Below the pieces are notes generated by a model, which was not told where the DNA came from, searched no databases, and worked only from the letters and a program-made list of their open reading frames with translations. A program made the position numbers and the translations under genes. This document shows positions 1 through 6,028 of a stretch of DNA of 6,028 nucleotides, in pieces. The stretch's first letter is position 1. The number at the start of each line of letters is the position of its first letter. Source of the stretch: an uncultured Clostridium sp. (lineage in GTDB: Bacteria > Bacillota > Clostridia > Peptostreptococcales > Peptostreptococcaceae); NCBI GenBank assembly GCA_937944945.1, contig CALEBD010000200.1:1-6028 (forward strand), read 5' to 3'.

Positions 1-618
1 TGTGTTTCTATTGAAGAATTAAATAGTAAAGAACAGTTTTATATTTCTGAATATAATACAACAGACAAAACTTTAGGTTATAATTTGAAGCTTGGAGGAA
101 ATAATGGAGGTAAATGTTGTGATACTACAAAAACTAAGATTAGTTTAAGTAGCAAACAAAAGTGAACTAATCCTGAAATTGCTTCTAAAATGTTAAATGG
201 CCTTAGAAAAGGAACTGAAACCGTTAAACAAAAAGGTTTAAAAAATTATGTACTTCGTAAATGTATTTATTGTGGCACTGAATTTAAATGTAAACCTTAT
301 GATTCTAAAAAGTATTGTAGCCTAAAATGTGCAAATAATGACCCTAAACATTATTTAATAGGAGTGAAAGCTGCTTCAACAAAGATTCAAGAACAGTATC
401 AAAACTCAATATCTTTAAAAATAAAACAGATTGAAGATTGAGTTAGAAAAAATAAATGACTGCTACAGAATGTAAAAATGAATAATTTAACTTTTATTCA
501 AGATTTATGTGCATGTTTAAATGTGAAAGACTATAGAACTGTTGCAAAAATACTTAATGTAAACAATAAGAAAGATTTAGTTACAAAATTAATAGAAATT
601 AGTAAAAATGTATGCTAA
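1..618 (+). CDS. GIY-YIG homing endonuclease, C-terminal part (intron-encoded)
   Basis: This frame is open from base 1 to the TAA at 616-618 if TGA at 163, 439 and 457 is read as Trp. The N-terminus, with the GIY and YIG strands themselves, lies before the window. What remains starts with the second half of a GIY-YIG nuclease domain: an EQFYISEYNT segment carrying the conserved Glu-Tyr-Ile, then GYNLKLGGNNGG, matching the usual GYN..GG end of the domain. A NUMOD3-like DNA-binding stretch follows (TKTKISLSSKQKW, then NPEIASKMLNGLRKG). Next comes a probable zinc finger, with CIYC around residues 87-90 and YCSLKC around 106-111. The tail of about 50 residues is basic and unrecognised. Enzymes of this kind nick or cut an intronless allele so that their intron or gene is copied in. 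All three Trp codons here are TGA, so the protein depends on a recoded translation system. Family call is fairly sure; target site is inferred from position. Confidence 0.8.
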
Positions 619-706
619 ACTGGTCTGAATTAACAGACGTATCAGGTAACTGTATGGAGGAAACTCTCAGAAATAAAGGATAAAAAGCCTTTATGATAAT
701 AAATTG
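619..706 (+). ncRNA. 3' end of group I intron RNA: consecutive hairpins
   Basis: These 88 bases between the endonuclease stop and the reductase exon have no coding role and hold several hairpins. Bases 623-627 (GTCTG) pair perfectly with 634-638 (CAGAC) around a 6-base loop, perhaps P8-like. Bases 656-659 (GGAG) pair with 664-667 (CTCT, one wobble) across a GAAA tetraloop, the GNRA loop typical of P9 in group I introns, where it docks into P5. Bases 673-679 (ATAAAGG) pair perfectly with 688-694 (CCTTTAT), a likely further P9 hairpin. A weaker CAG-GTAA-CTG hairpin at 643-652 overlaps where the 3' strand of P7 should fall. Helix names are tentative because the 5' partners of P3 and P7 are outside the window. 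Confidence 0.55.
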
Positions 707-2161
707 GAAGAGCCCTTGCCGAGCGGAGGGTCGTGTCTGCTCGGAAGTATAAATCTTGCAGAATTTGTTACAGAATGTGAAACATTTGACTTTGCAGGAT
801 TTAAAGATACTGTTAAAAAAGCAGTAGTTGCATTAAATGAAGTACTTGATGAAGGTCTTCCATTACATCCTCTTATTGAGCAAAGAGAATCTGTTAAAAA
901 TTGGAGACAGATTGGACTAGGAGTAATGGGATTAGCAGATATGTTTATAAAACTAGGTATTAAGTATGGCAGTGAAGAATCTATTAAATGGATTAATATG
1001 ATTGGAACTGAAATGATCTTTTCAGCTTTGGAAAGTTCTAATGAACTAACAATAAGTAAAGGAGCATATCCAATGTTTAATACAAAAGTTGTAGATACAC
1101 CTTTCTTTCAAGCGCTTAATACTAAGGAAAATAATCTTCGATATCAGGAATTAAGAAGTAATGTTCTTTTAAGAGGATTATGTAATTCTCAGTTATTAAC
1201 TTGTGCTCCTACAGGTAGTATTGCTACTATGTTAGGAATTTCAACAGGTTGTGAACCCATTTTTGCAACTTCTTATACAAGAAAAACAGAATCTTTAGTT
1301 GATAAAGAGAAACTTTATAAAGTATATACTCCAATTATACAAAATAATTTCATTTCAAAAGGAGTTCCTGAAAATCAACTTCCAGAATATGTAGTAACTT
1401 CAGAGAACATTCCTTATACAGAGAGAATTCAAGTTCAAGCTGCTTTACAAAGATATATAGATGCTTCAATTTCCTCAACAATAAACTTACCTGAATCTGC
1501 TACAATAGATGATGTTGAAAGAATTTATAGACTTGCATGAGAGTATCATTTAAAAGGTGTAACTGTTTATAGAGCAGGTTGTAAAAGAGGAGCTATTTTA
1601 TCTAAGAAACCTACGGGGAGTAAAGAATTAATGAAGCGTCCAGAATCAATTGATGCTAAATTAATTAGATTTAAAAATGGAACTGAAAACTGGATTGCAT
1701 TTGTAGGTTTAGTTGATGATAGACCTTATGAAGTATTTACAGGAATTAATAATATTGAGGATTTTCCAATTCCCTCAACTATTACCGAAGGTAAAATTAT
1801 TAAGGTAAAAGATGAATTTGGTAAACGATATGATTTTCAATATGTCGATAAGTATGGATATACAAATCGATTAGGAGGATTGTCTCGCATCTTTAATCAA
1901 GAATACTGGAATTATGCTAAATTAATATCTGCTCTATTAAGAGGAGGAATTGAATTAGATAAAGTAGTTAAGATTATTGATGGTATGCACTTTGAGTCTG
2001 ATACTTTAAATACCTGGAAGAATGGAGTAAAAAGGGCAATAAAAACGTTTATTGTTAATGGAACAGAATCTCACGAACTTTGCCCAGATTGTGGTGACCA
2101 TCTAATATATGAAGGTGGTTGTACCTTGTGCAAGAGTTGTGGATTCTCAAAATGTATATAA
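707..2161 (+). CDS. nrdJ: Ribonucleotide reductase, probably class II (B12-dependent), downstream exon
   Basis: Converts ribonucleotides to deoxyribonucleotides for DNA replication. The visible part is 484 residues in one frame, ending in tandem TAA TAA (2159-2164), with TGA 1538 read as Trp278. It opens with EEPLPSGGSCLLGSINL, whose first Glu should be the E of the catalytic N-x-C-x-E motif; the N, C and the N-terminal half would be in the upstream exon. Landmarks are APTGS at about 167-171, the GCEPIFATSYTRK block, and the barrel end STINLPESAT...LAWEYHLKGVTVYR, where family members normally carry Trp at the TGA position. The C-terminus has six cysteines (459, 462, 472, 475, 478, 483) in the CPxCG...CxxC...SKC pattern of adenosylcobalamin-dependent NrdJ enzymes, expected to re-reduce the active-site disulfide. 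Class II rests on that tail and on overall similarity. The TTG at 704 is not believed to be a start; the frame should be joined by splicing. Trp codons are five TGG and one TGA. Confidence 0.88.
717..746 (+). other. GC-rich hairpin at the start of reductase exon 2
   Basis: Bases 707-748 contain 27 G or C out of 42 (64%), about twice the level of the surrounding sequence. Within them CCGAGC (719-724) pairs perfectly with GCTCGG (739-744). Pairing continues inward through G725-T738 (wobble), G726-C737 and A727-T736, giving a 9-bp stem with an 8-base loop (728-735). It lies in the coding frame and encodes conserved reductase residues just after the presumed 3' splice site. It could be the endonuclease recognition region or a tract co-converted from a GC-richer donor during intron homing. 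The hairpin itself is directly visible; its role is inference. Confidence 0.6.
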
Positions 2162-2192
2162 TAAAATATTAATAGATTAAAATTTAAAAGAT

Positions 2193-2555
2193 ATGAAGAC
2201 AGAAAGAATCGTTTCCGCTCACGGATTAGAAGGTTATCGTGTAACTGATAGTGGTAAACTTATTGGTAAGAGAAATTGTCAGTTAGTTGGATGCTTAAGT
2301 AATGGTTATACTCGATATACTGTTAGAGTAAATAAGAAAACTAAGAGTATTAATGGAGCTCGTGCAGTTTGGGAAAGTTTTTATGGTCCGATTTCTAAAG
2401 GCTTTGAGATTGACCACATTAATGGAGATCGAAGTGATAATCGTTTGTCTAATCTTAGAGTAGTAACTCATAAGGAAAATATGGCAAATCCTGTTACTCG
2501 TGCTAGAATGGGTAAACCTCGTAAGCATTATTCAGTAAAATATGAAAAAGTATAG
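2193..2555 (+). CDS. Free-standing HNH homing endonuclease
   Basis: A 120-residue protein with an N-terminal NUMOD4-like segment (GYRVTDSGKLIGKR, residues 14-27) followed by a compact HNH nuclease motif. FEIDHINGD (71-79) supplies the first catalytic His75, DNRLSNLR (82-89) the central Asn87, and VTHKENMANP (91-100) the final part. It would nick or cleave DNA with a metal ion bound by the ββα fold. It sits 31 bases after the reductase stop and overlaps the first 14 bases of the dUTPase frame if that gene starts at 2542. The reductase C-terminus upstream is complete, so this looks like a free-standing mobile gene between two genes and not part of another intron. It has no in-frame TGA and is the only gene in the window ending in TAG (2553-2555), so it reads the same under the standard code. 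No Shine-Dalgarno sequence precedes the ATG. Confidence 0.85.
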   Translation: MKTERIVSAHGLEGYRVTDSGKLIGKRNCQLVGCLSNGYTRYTVRVNKKTKSINGARAVWESFYGPISKGFEIDHINGDRSDNRLSNLRVVTHKENMANPVTRARMGKPRKHYSVKYEKV

Positions 2556-3096
2556 TGAAGAATTTCGTGACGCAATGACCGATGTTGAAGTAGTTAATAT
2601 TTCTAAAAATACTCTTCCAGAGTATACTGAAGAATGGGATGCTGGTTGCGATGTTAGAGTCGACTTTAGTAGAATAACTTCAGATGAACCGCTAAAAACA
2701 AAGGGTGATTGCCAATTTCTATTTGAAAACGAAGTTAATCCATTAAAATCTTTTATTCTTGAACCTAGATCTCGAGCGATTATACCTACAGGTTTATTTG
2801 TTTGTATTCCAAAAGGATATGAAATACAAGTACGCCCAAGATCTGGTTTAAGTTTTAAAGTTGGCCTTACTTTAATTAACTCTCCAGGTACAATTGATGC
2901 AAGATATCGGGACGAAGTAGGTTTACTTGTTGTTAATAATGGTTCTGAACCTGTTGTAATAACAGATGGAGAACGTATTGGACAACTAGTACTTAAGCGT
3001 GTTGAATTTATTAACTGGATTGTAAAACGTTCTGTTAAAGAATTCTCTGATCAATCTGACAGAGGTGGAGGAACAGGACATTCTGGAGTAAACTAA
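2542..3096 (+). CDS. dut: dUTP diphosphatase (trimeric dUTPase)
   Basis: Hydrolyses dUTP to dUMP and pyrophosphate, keeping uracil out of DNA and feeding thymidylate synthesis. The 184-residue protein has the five motifs of trimeric dUTPases: I, DAGCDV (33-38); II, RPRSGLS (98-104); III, GTIDARYRDE (116-125) with catalytic Asp119; IV, GERIGQLVL (143-151); V, RGGGTGHSG (174-182). An insertion of about 25 residues (43-68) after motif I makes it longer than the usual 140-150. Motif V departs from the common RGxGGFGxTG: it is one residue shorter and has Thr where the Phe that stacks on uracil normally lies. The start is uncertain. ATG 2542 overlaps the HNH gene, while ATG 2575 gives MTDVEVVNISKN, closer to a typical dUTPase N-terminus (173 residues). 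Neither has a clear ribosome site. Both Trp codons are TGG. It ends one base before the helicase ATG. Confidence 0.92.
   Translation: MKKYSEEFRDAMTDVEVVNISKNTLPEYTEEWDAGCDVRVDFSRITSDEPLKTKGDCQFLFENEVNPLKSFILEPRSRAIIPTGLFVCIPKGYEIQVRPRSGLSFKVGLTLINSPGTIDARYRDEVGLLVVNNGSEPVVITDGERIGQLVLKRVEFINWIVKRSVKEFSDQSDRGGGTGHSGVN
3085..3088 (+). promoter_or_regulatory. Possible Shine-Dalgarno for the helicase
   Basis: GGAG lies nine bases before the helicase ATG at 3098, inside the last codons of the dUTPase gene. It is the only recognisable ribosome site before a start in this window, and the spacing is slightly long. It also encodes dUTPase residues, so it may be coincidence; translational coupling to the dUTPase stop one base upstream is an equally good explanation. 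Confidence 0.3.
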
Positions 3097-3097
3097 A

Positions 3098-4483
3098 ATG
3101 ATTTTAAACTATGACTTACCAAAATTAGAATCTGAATTACTTTCATTTCAACTAGATTCTAAGCAAAAAGAGGTACTCGAATCAGCTCTAAACTATATTA
3201 AAAGTGATATTAAGATTAATTCTGATACTAAACATTTATGTATCTCAGGTAGAGCAGGTACTGGAAAAACTCAAATATGTGCTTTAATTGTGAAGATATT
3301 GAAGGATAATAATATTCCATTTTTGGTAATTACTCCTACAAATAAGTCAAAGAACGTAATAGCTTCTGTAGTTGATTCAGAAGCTATTACTGTTCATAGA
3401 CTATTGAGTTTATCTCCACAAGTTGATATACTTGAATTAGATCTTAAAGAGTTAAACTTTATACAAAAAAATACTATATATTTACAATATAAAGCAGTCT
3501 GGATTATTGATGAATGCAGTATGGTTAATGATGATTTATATAAATTAATTATTGATCAAGCTGTAGATCATCAATGTAAAATTATATGACTTGGAGATGA
3601 AAAACAATTAAGTCCTGTAAGTCAAAAACAAATATCTAAAACATTTAGAAATTCTACTAAATATACTTTAGATAAAGTATATCGTCAATCTTCAGATTCT
3701 CCAATTGGAAAAATATTAGAAACGTTACGTTCTAAGCCAATTAGTAGATTTGAATCTACTCTAGATAGTGATTCTGGATCTTTAAAAGTATATAATAATA
3801 TTCGAGAAATGTTAGAAGAGCATTGTTATCTATTTAAGGTTGGAATGAATCTTGAAGATCAACATATTGTAAAACTAGTTACATATACTAATAAAAGGAT
3901 TGAAGCTTTAAATCAGATTATTAGACGCTTAGTTTTTAATGATGATGAGGAGTATCATTTTGGAGAGGTCTTAACTGGGTATGATTCTTGTATATATAAA
4001 AATCAAGGTATTATTGAAAACTCATCTGATTATTTAGTTAGAGAAGTTGAGGATACTACATTTCAAGGATTAAAAGCATATAAATTAACCTTATATGATC
4101 CTTCTAAAGAGTGTGATATTGAAGTTACTATAATTTCAAGATATAATAGTAGTTACGATATTGCTAATTTAGCAGCTCGAATTGATAATATGAGGATTAA
4201 AGCTGTAAAAAGTAAAAATGGCAAAGATTGGAGAGCTTATTATCAATTTCAAGAAGCGTTTCTTACTCCCTTTGATTTAGTACATGAAGGAAGAGTTATA
4301 AAGAGAAAATCTTTAGACTATGGATATTGTATATCTGCACATAAATCACAATCTTCTTCATATTTAGCAGTATTAGTTGATATGGAAAATATTTTGCAAT
4401 GTACAGATCCTGAGGAATTACGACAATTACAATATGTAGCTTTATCTCGAACTACTAATGATATATATTTATATCAAAGATAA
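3098..4483 (+). CDS. SF1B DNA helicase, Dda/RecD-like
   Basis: An ATP-driven DNA helicase of 461 residues, intact when TGA 3587 is read as Trp164. Motifs in order: Walker A GRAGTGKT (51-58); Ia, VITPTNKSKNVI (77-88); motif II (Walker B) WIIDECSM (135-142); motif III WLGDEKQLSPV (164-174); motif IV region KVYRQSS and VTYTNKRIEALN (about 260-272); motif V region ISAHKSQSSSY (412-422), equivalent to the HKxQG block of Dda and RecD proteins; motif VI YVALSRT (446-452). Length and motif spacing fit phage T4 Dda-type helicases, which act in replication initiation and fork restart. Read with the standard code, the protein would stop between motifs II and III and be inactive. It begins one base after the dUTPase stop and ends one base before the ligase ATG, which implies a shared transcript. 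Trp codons are two TGG and one TGA. Confidence 0.9.
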
Positions 4484-4484
4484 T

Positions 4485-5690
4485 ATGACAAATTACTTCT
4501 TTAAAAGAGACAATAATAATAAGATTCGAGTAGTTCAACTAAATTTAAATGAACATACTGATATTCAATCGAATGAAAAATTCTATTCAATAACTGGAGA
4601 AACTGGCGTATTGAATGGAAAAATGGTTAAACGACCTTTAGTTACTATTGAACAAGGTAAAGTTAAAAGAACTGTCAAAGAACAAGCTGAATTACAATAT
4701 AATAGCTTATGCAATAGCTATTTAGATAAAGGGTATAAATCTCAAGAGGAACTTAAAATAAAAGATATAACAGATGAATCAGAAGTAGATTTAAAAGTTC
4801 CTAAACAGAATACCGACGCAAAAGGAAACTTAAAGCCTATGTTGGCTCTTAGTGTTGATAGTCTCCCAAAATCTAAACAAAATATATTAGACAATAAATG
4901 ATATGCTTCAACTAAGCTAGATGGAGTAAGGTGTCTAATGTATTATAAGGATAAGGAAGTTTATACTTCTTCTAGAGGAGGTAAAGATTATGATACTCCT
5001 ACAACTTATATTCGTAAGAATACATTCTTAAATCAATTTTTTAATAATAATCCAAATGTAGTATTAGATGGAGAATTATATATTCATGGAAAGCCTCTAT
5101 CTTATATTAGTGGAATTGTTAGATTACAAGATCTTTGTGAAAAACACGAAGAACTTCAATATTATGTTTATGATATAGTTGATGAAACTAAAACTTTTCA
5201 GGAAAGACTAAAAATTCTAACTGAGTTAGATAAATGTATGAGTTTAAGTTCTATTATTCCTAATAGAGTTGTAGTAGTTAATCATGAAAGTGTATCTGGA
5301 AAGGATGCAATTGTTCAACTTCATAATCAGTATATATCTGAAGGTTATGAAGGTTTAGTTATTAGAGATCCAAATGAAAAATATAAATGTGGAGCTCGAG
5401 ATAAGCGAATGCTAAAAGTAAAAATGTTCCAGGATGATGAATTTGAAATAACTGGAATGACTGATGGCCTTCGAGAAGAGGATTTTGTTTTTAATATGAA
5501 AACAAAGGACGGATATCCATTTGAAGCTAAGCCTATGGGAGATAGAGCTTTAAAGAAGTGATATCGAGAAAATATAGACAAATTAATAGGACAAATGGGT
5601 ACAGTAAAGTATTTTGGATATACTGCAACAGAAAATGCAGTTCCAAATCTTCCAGTATTCAAAAGTCTACGAGATAAAACTGATTTATAA
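4485..5690 (+). CDS. ATP-dependent DNA ligase with extra N-terminal domain
   Basis: Seals nicks in duplex DNA through a covalent lysyl-AMP. The protein is 401 residues if TGA 4899 (Trp139) and TGA 5559 (Trp359) are Trp. Nucleotidyltransferase motifs: I, KLDGVR (144-149), with Lys144 as the AMP acceptor; III, VLDGELY (193-199); IIIa, YYVYDIVD (226-233); IV, EGYEGLVIR (286-294); V, MLKVKMF (309-315). The C-terminal OB-fold region starts near 325 and ends in NLPVFKSLRDKTDL. Residues 1 to about 85 form a separate domain (SITGETGVLNGK, EQGKVKRTVKEQAELQYNSL, KGYK) resembling the WGR-like domain of some phage ligases, probably for DNA binding. The chosen start, ATG 4485, follows the helicase stop by one base; an in-frame ATG at 4458 would lie inside the helicase. 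Both Trp codons are TGA. The first is five residues before Lys144, so the standard code would give no active ligase. Confidence 0.92.
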
Positions 5691-6028
5691 TGAAACTTAC
5701 ATTAAAGCAACTTAAAGATTTAATTTCAAGTTATCGTACTGCTTTAAATGAAGCAGAGAATTTTGAAAGACTAGGTTTTGATATTAGAAGTAGTGAGATG
5801 TGGTATTATTTAGAACATGCTCTTGATATAGCTTTAACGTTGTATTTTGGAGAGAATGTTTCTGAAAAAATATGGAATTTTATTTTAAATGATTCTGTAA
5901 ATGAATTTGCTACTATTGAGGAATTATTTGAATTTGTATCAGATAAATATTCAGAATTAGTTAATAAAGATACAGCACTTACACTTGATCAACTTCAAAC
6001 ATTATTTCCTCAGGAAGAAATGTTTAAG
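5690..6028 (+). CDS. Unrecognised protein, N-terminal part
   Basis: The frame starts at an ATG overlapping the ligase TAA (TAATG, 5688-5692) and stays open for 113 codons to the end of the window, so the C-terminus is missing. The overlap points to translational coupling with the ligase, and nothing resembling a Shine-Dalgarno sequence precedes it. The visible part is acidic and looks mainly helical, with no signal peptide, membrane segment, cysteine cluster or nucleotide-binding motif. It begins MKLTLKQLKDLISSYRTALN; both Trp codons are TGG. I do not recognise the family. Position suggests a small accessory protein of the replication cassette, but nothing in the sequence shows a function. 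Confidence 0.65.
   Translation, partial: MKLTLKQLKDLISSYRTALNEAENFERLGFDIRSSEMWYYLEHALDIALTLYFGENVSEKIWNFILNDSVNEFATIEELFEFVSDKYSELVNKDTALTLDQLQTLFPQEEMFK

Larger units (their letters stand above)
1..706 (+). mobile_element. Probable group I intron with homing endonuclease, 3' part
   Basis: The endonuclease gene and the 88 structured bases after it sit immediately upstream of a ribonucleotide reductase reading frame that begins in mid-protein, at the last residue of its catalytic N-x-C-x-E motif. This is the arrangement of a group I intron with an internal endonuclease gene, a common occupant of phage reductase genes. The intron would end on G706, in line with the rule that group I introns finish with G. 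The 5' splice site, P1 and most of the catalytic core lie before the window. The alternative is a reductase gene split in two by a free-standing endonuclease, with no splicing. Confidence 0.62.

Noticed and set aside
190..441. A separate 83-residue gene
   Set aside because: It is the middle part of the GIY-YIG endonuclease between TGA 163 and TGA 439; the same frame is open on both sides when TGA is Trp.
1631..2161. A separate small zinc-finger gene after the reductase
   Set aside because: It is in frame with the reductase across a single TGA, and its sequence is the known C-terminal region of that family.
2162..2192. Promoter or terminator between the reductase and HNH genes
   Set aside because: The 31 bases are nearly all A and T, with no hairpin and no recognisable promoter elements, including the Bacteroidetes TAnnTTTG.
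2295..2528. Antisense open frame opposite the HNH gene
   Set aside because: It is a shadow of the HNH coding sequence, with no recognisable motif or start context.
4701..4722. 7-bp inverted repeat (AATAGCT / AGCTATT) inside the ligase gene
   Set aside because: It is AT-rich, lies in mid-gene, has no poly-T tail, and is expected by chance at this base composition.
3587..5561. Pseudogenes or sequencing errors at 3587, 4899 and 5559
   Set aside because: All breaks are TGA, none changes frame, and motifs on both sides are intact. Independent decay would also give TAA, TAG and frameshifts.
1538..5561. TGA as Gly (Gracilibacteria/SR1 code) or selenocysteine
   Set aside because: The reductase position is a conserved Trp in the family, and the other sites suit an aromatic or hydrophobic residue. 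No selenocysteine insertion hairpin is evident, and seven sites in four unrelated families would be unprecedented.
5345..5662. Antisense open frame opposite the ligase 3' end
   Set aside because: It lies wholly opposite conserved ligase motifs IV to VI and has no recognisable domain.
1..6028. Chromosome of a Mollicute (Mycoplasma or Spiroplasma), which also reads TGA as Trp
   Set aside because: Two homing endonucleases, a Dda-like helicase and a phage-type ATP-dependent ligase packed with 1-bp gaps fit a phage far better. A phage of such a host cannot be fully excluded.

Overview
This AT-rich window (roughly 30% G+C by eye) looks like part of a tailed-phage genome with a reassigned stop codon, read as NCBI translation table 4 (TGA = Trp). 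All genes lie on the + strand with almost no intergenic space. They encode DNA precursor and replication functions (ribonucleotide reductase, dUTPase, a Dda-like helicase, ATP-dependent DNA ligase) mixed with two homing endonucleases, which is a typical phage mixture. Shine-Dalgarno sequences are mostly absent, as in phages of Bacteroidetes, and a gut crAss-like phage (Crassvirales) is my best guess. That placement is inference, because no capsid, terminase or polymerase gene is visible.

Recoding is the main key to the window. Read with the standard code, the reductase, helicase, ligase and GIY-YIG endonuclease each break into pieces at TGA. Read with TGA as Trp, each becomes one full-length protein whose family alignment runs straight through the TGA. 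I count seven in-frame TGA codons: 163, 439, 457, 1538, 3587, 4899 and 5559. None of the genes ends on TGA. Five end on TAA and one (the HNH endonuclease) on TAG.

Layout. 1-618: C-terminal part of a GIY-YIG homing endonuclease. 619-706: hairpin-rich tail of what looks like a group I intron carrying that endonuclease. 707-2161: downstream exon of a class II-type ribonucleotide reductase; the intron apparently interrupts the codons of the catalytic N-x-C-x-E motif. The first 40 or so bases of this exon are strikingly GC-rich and fold into a hairpin. 2193-2555: free-standing HNH endonuclease. 2542-3096: dUTPase. 3098-4483: SF1B helicase. 4485-5690: ATP-dependent DNA ligase with an extra N-terminal domain. 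5690-6028: start of an unrecognised gene running off the window.

The reductase makes deoxynucleotides, the dUTPase removes dUTP and supplies dUMP for thymidylate synthesis, the helicase unwinds DNA and the ligase seals nicks. The spacing (1-bp gaps, TAATG overlaps) suggests one co-transcribed, translationally coupled cassette. The two endonucleases are probably selfish passengers that have colonised the conserved reductase gene and its flank. No tRNA, rRNA, CRISPR array, insertion sequence or convincing terminator was seen.
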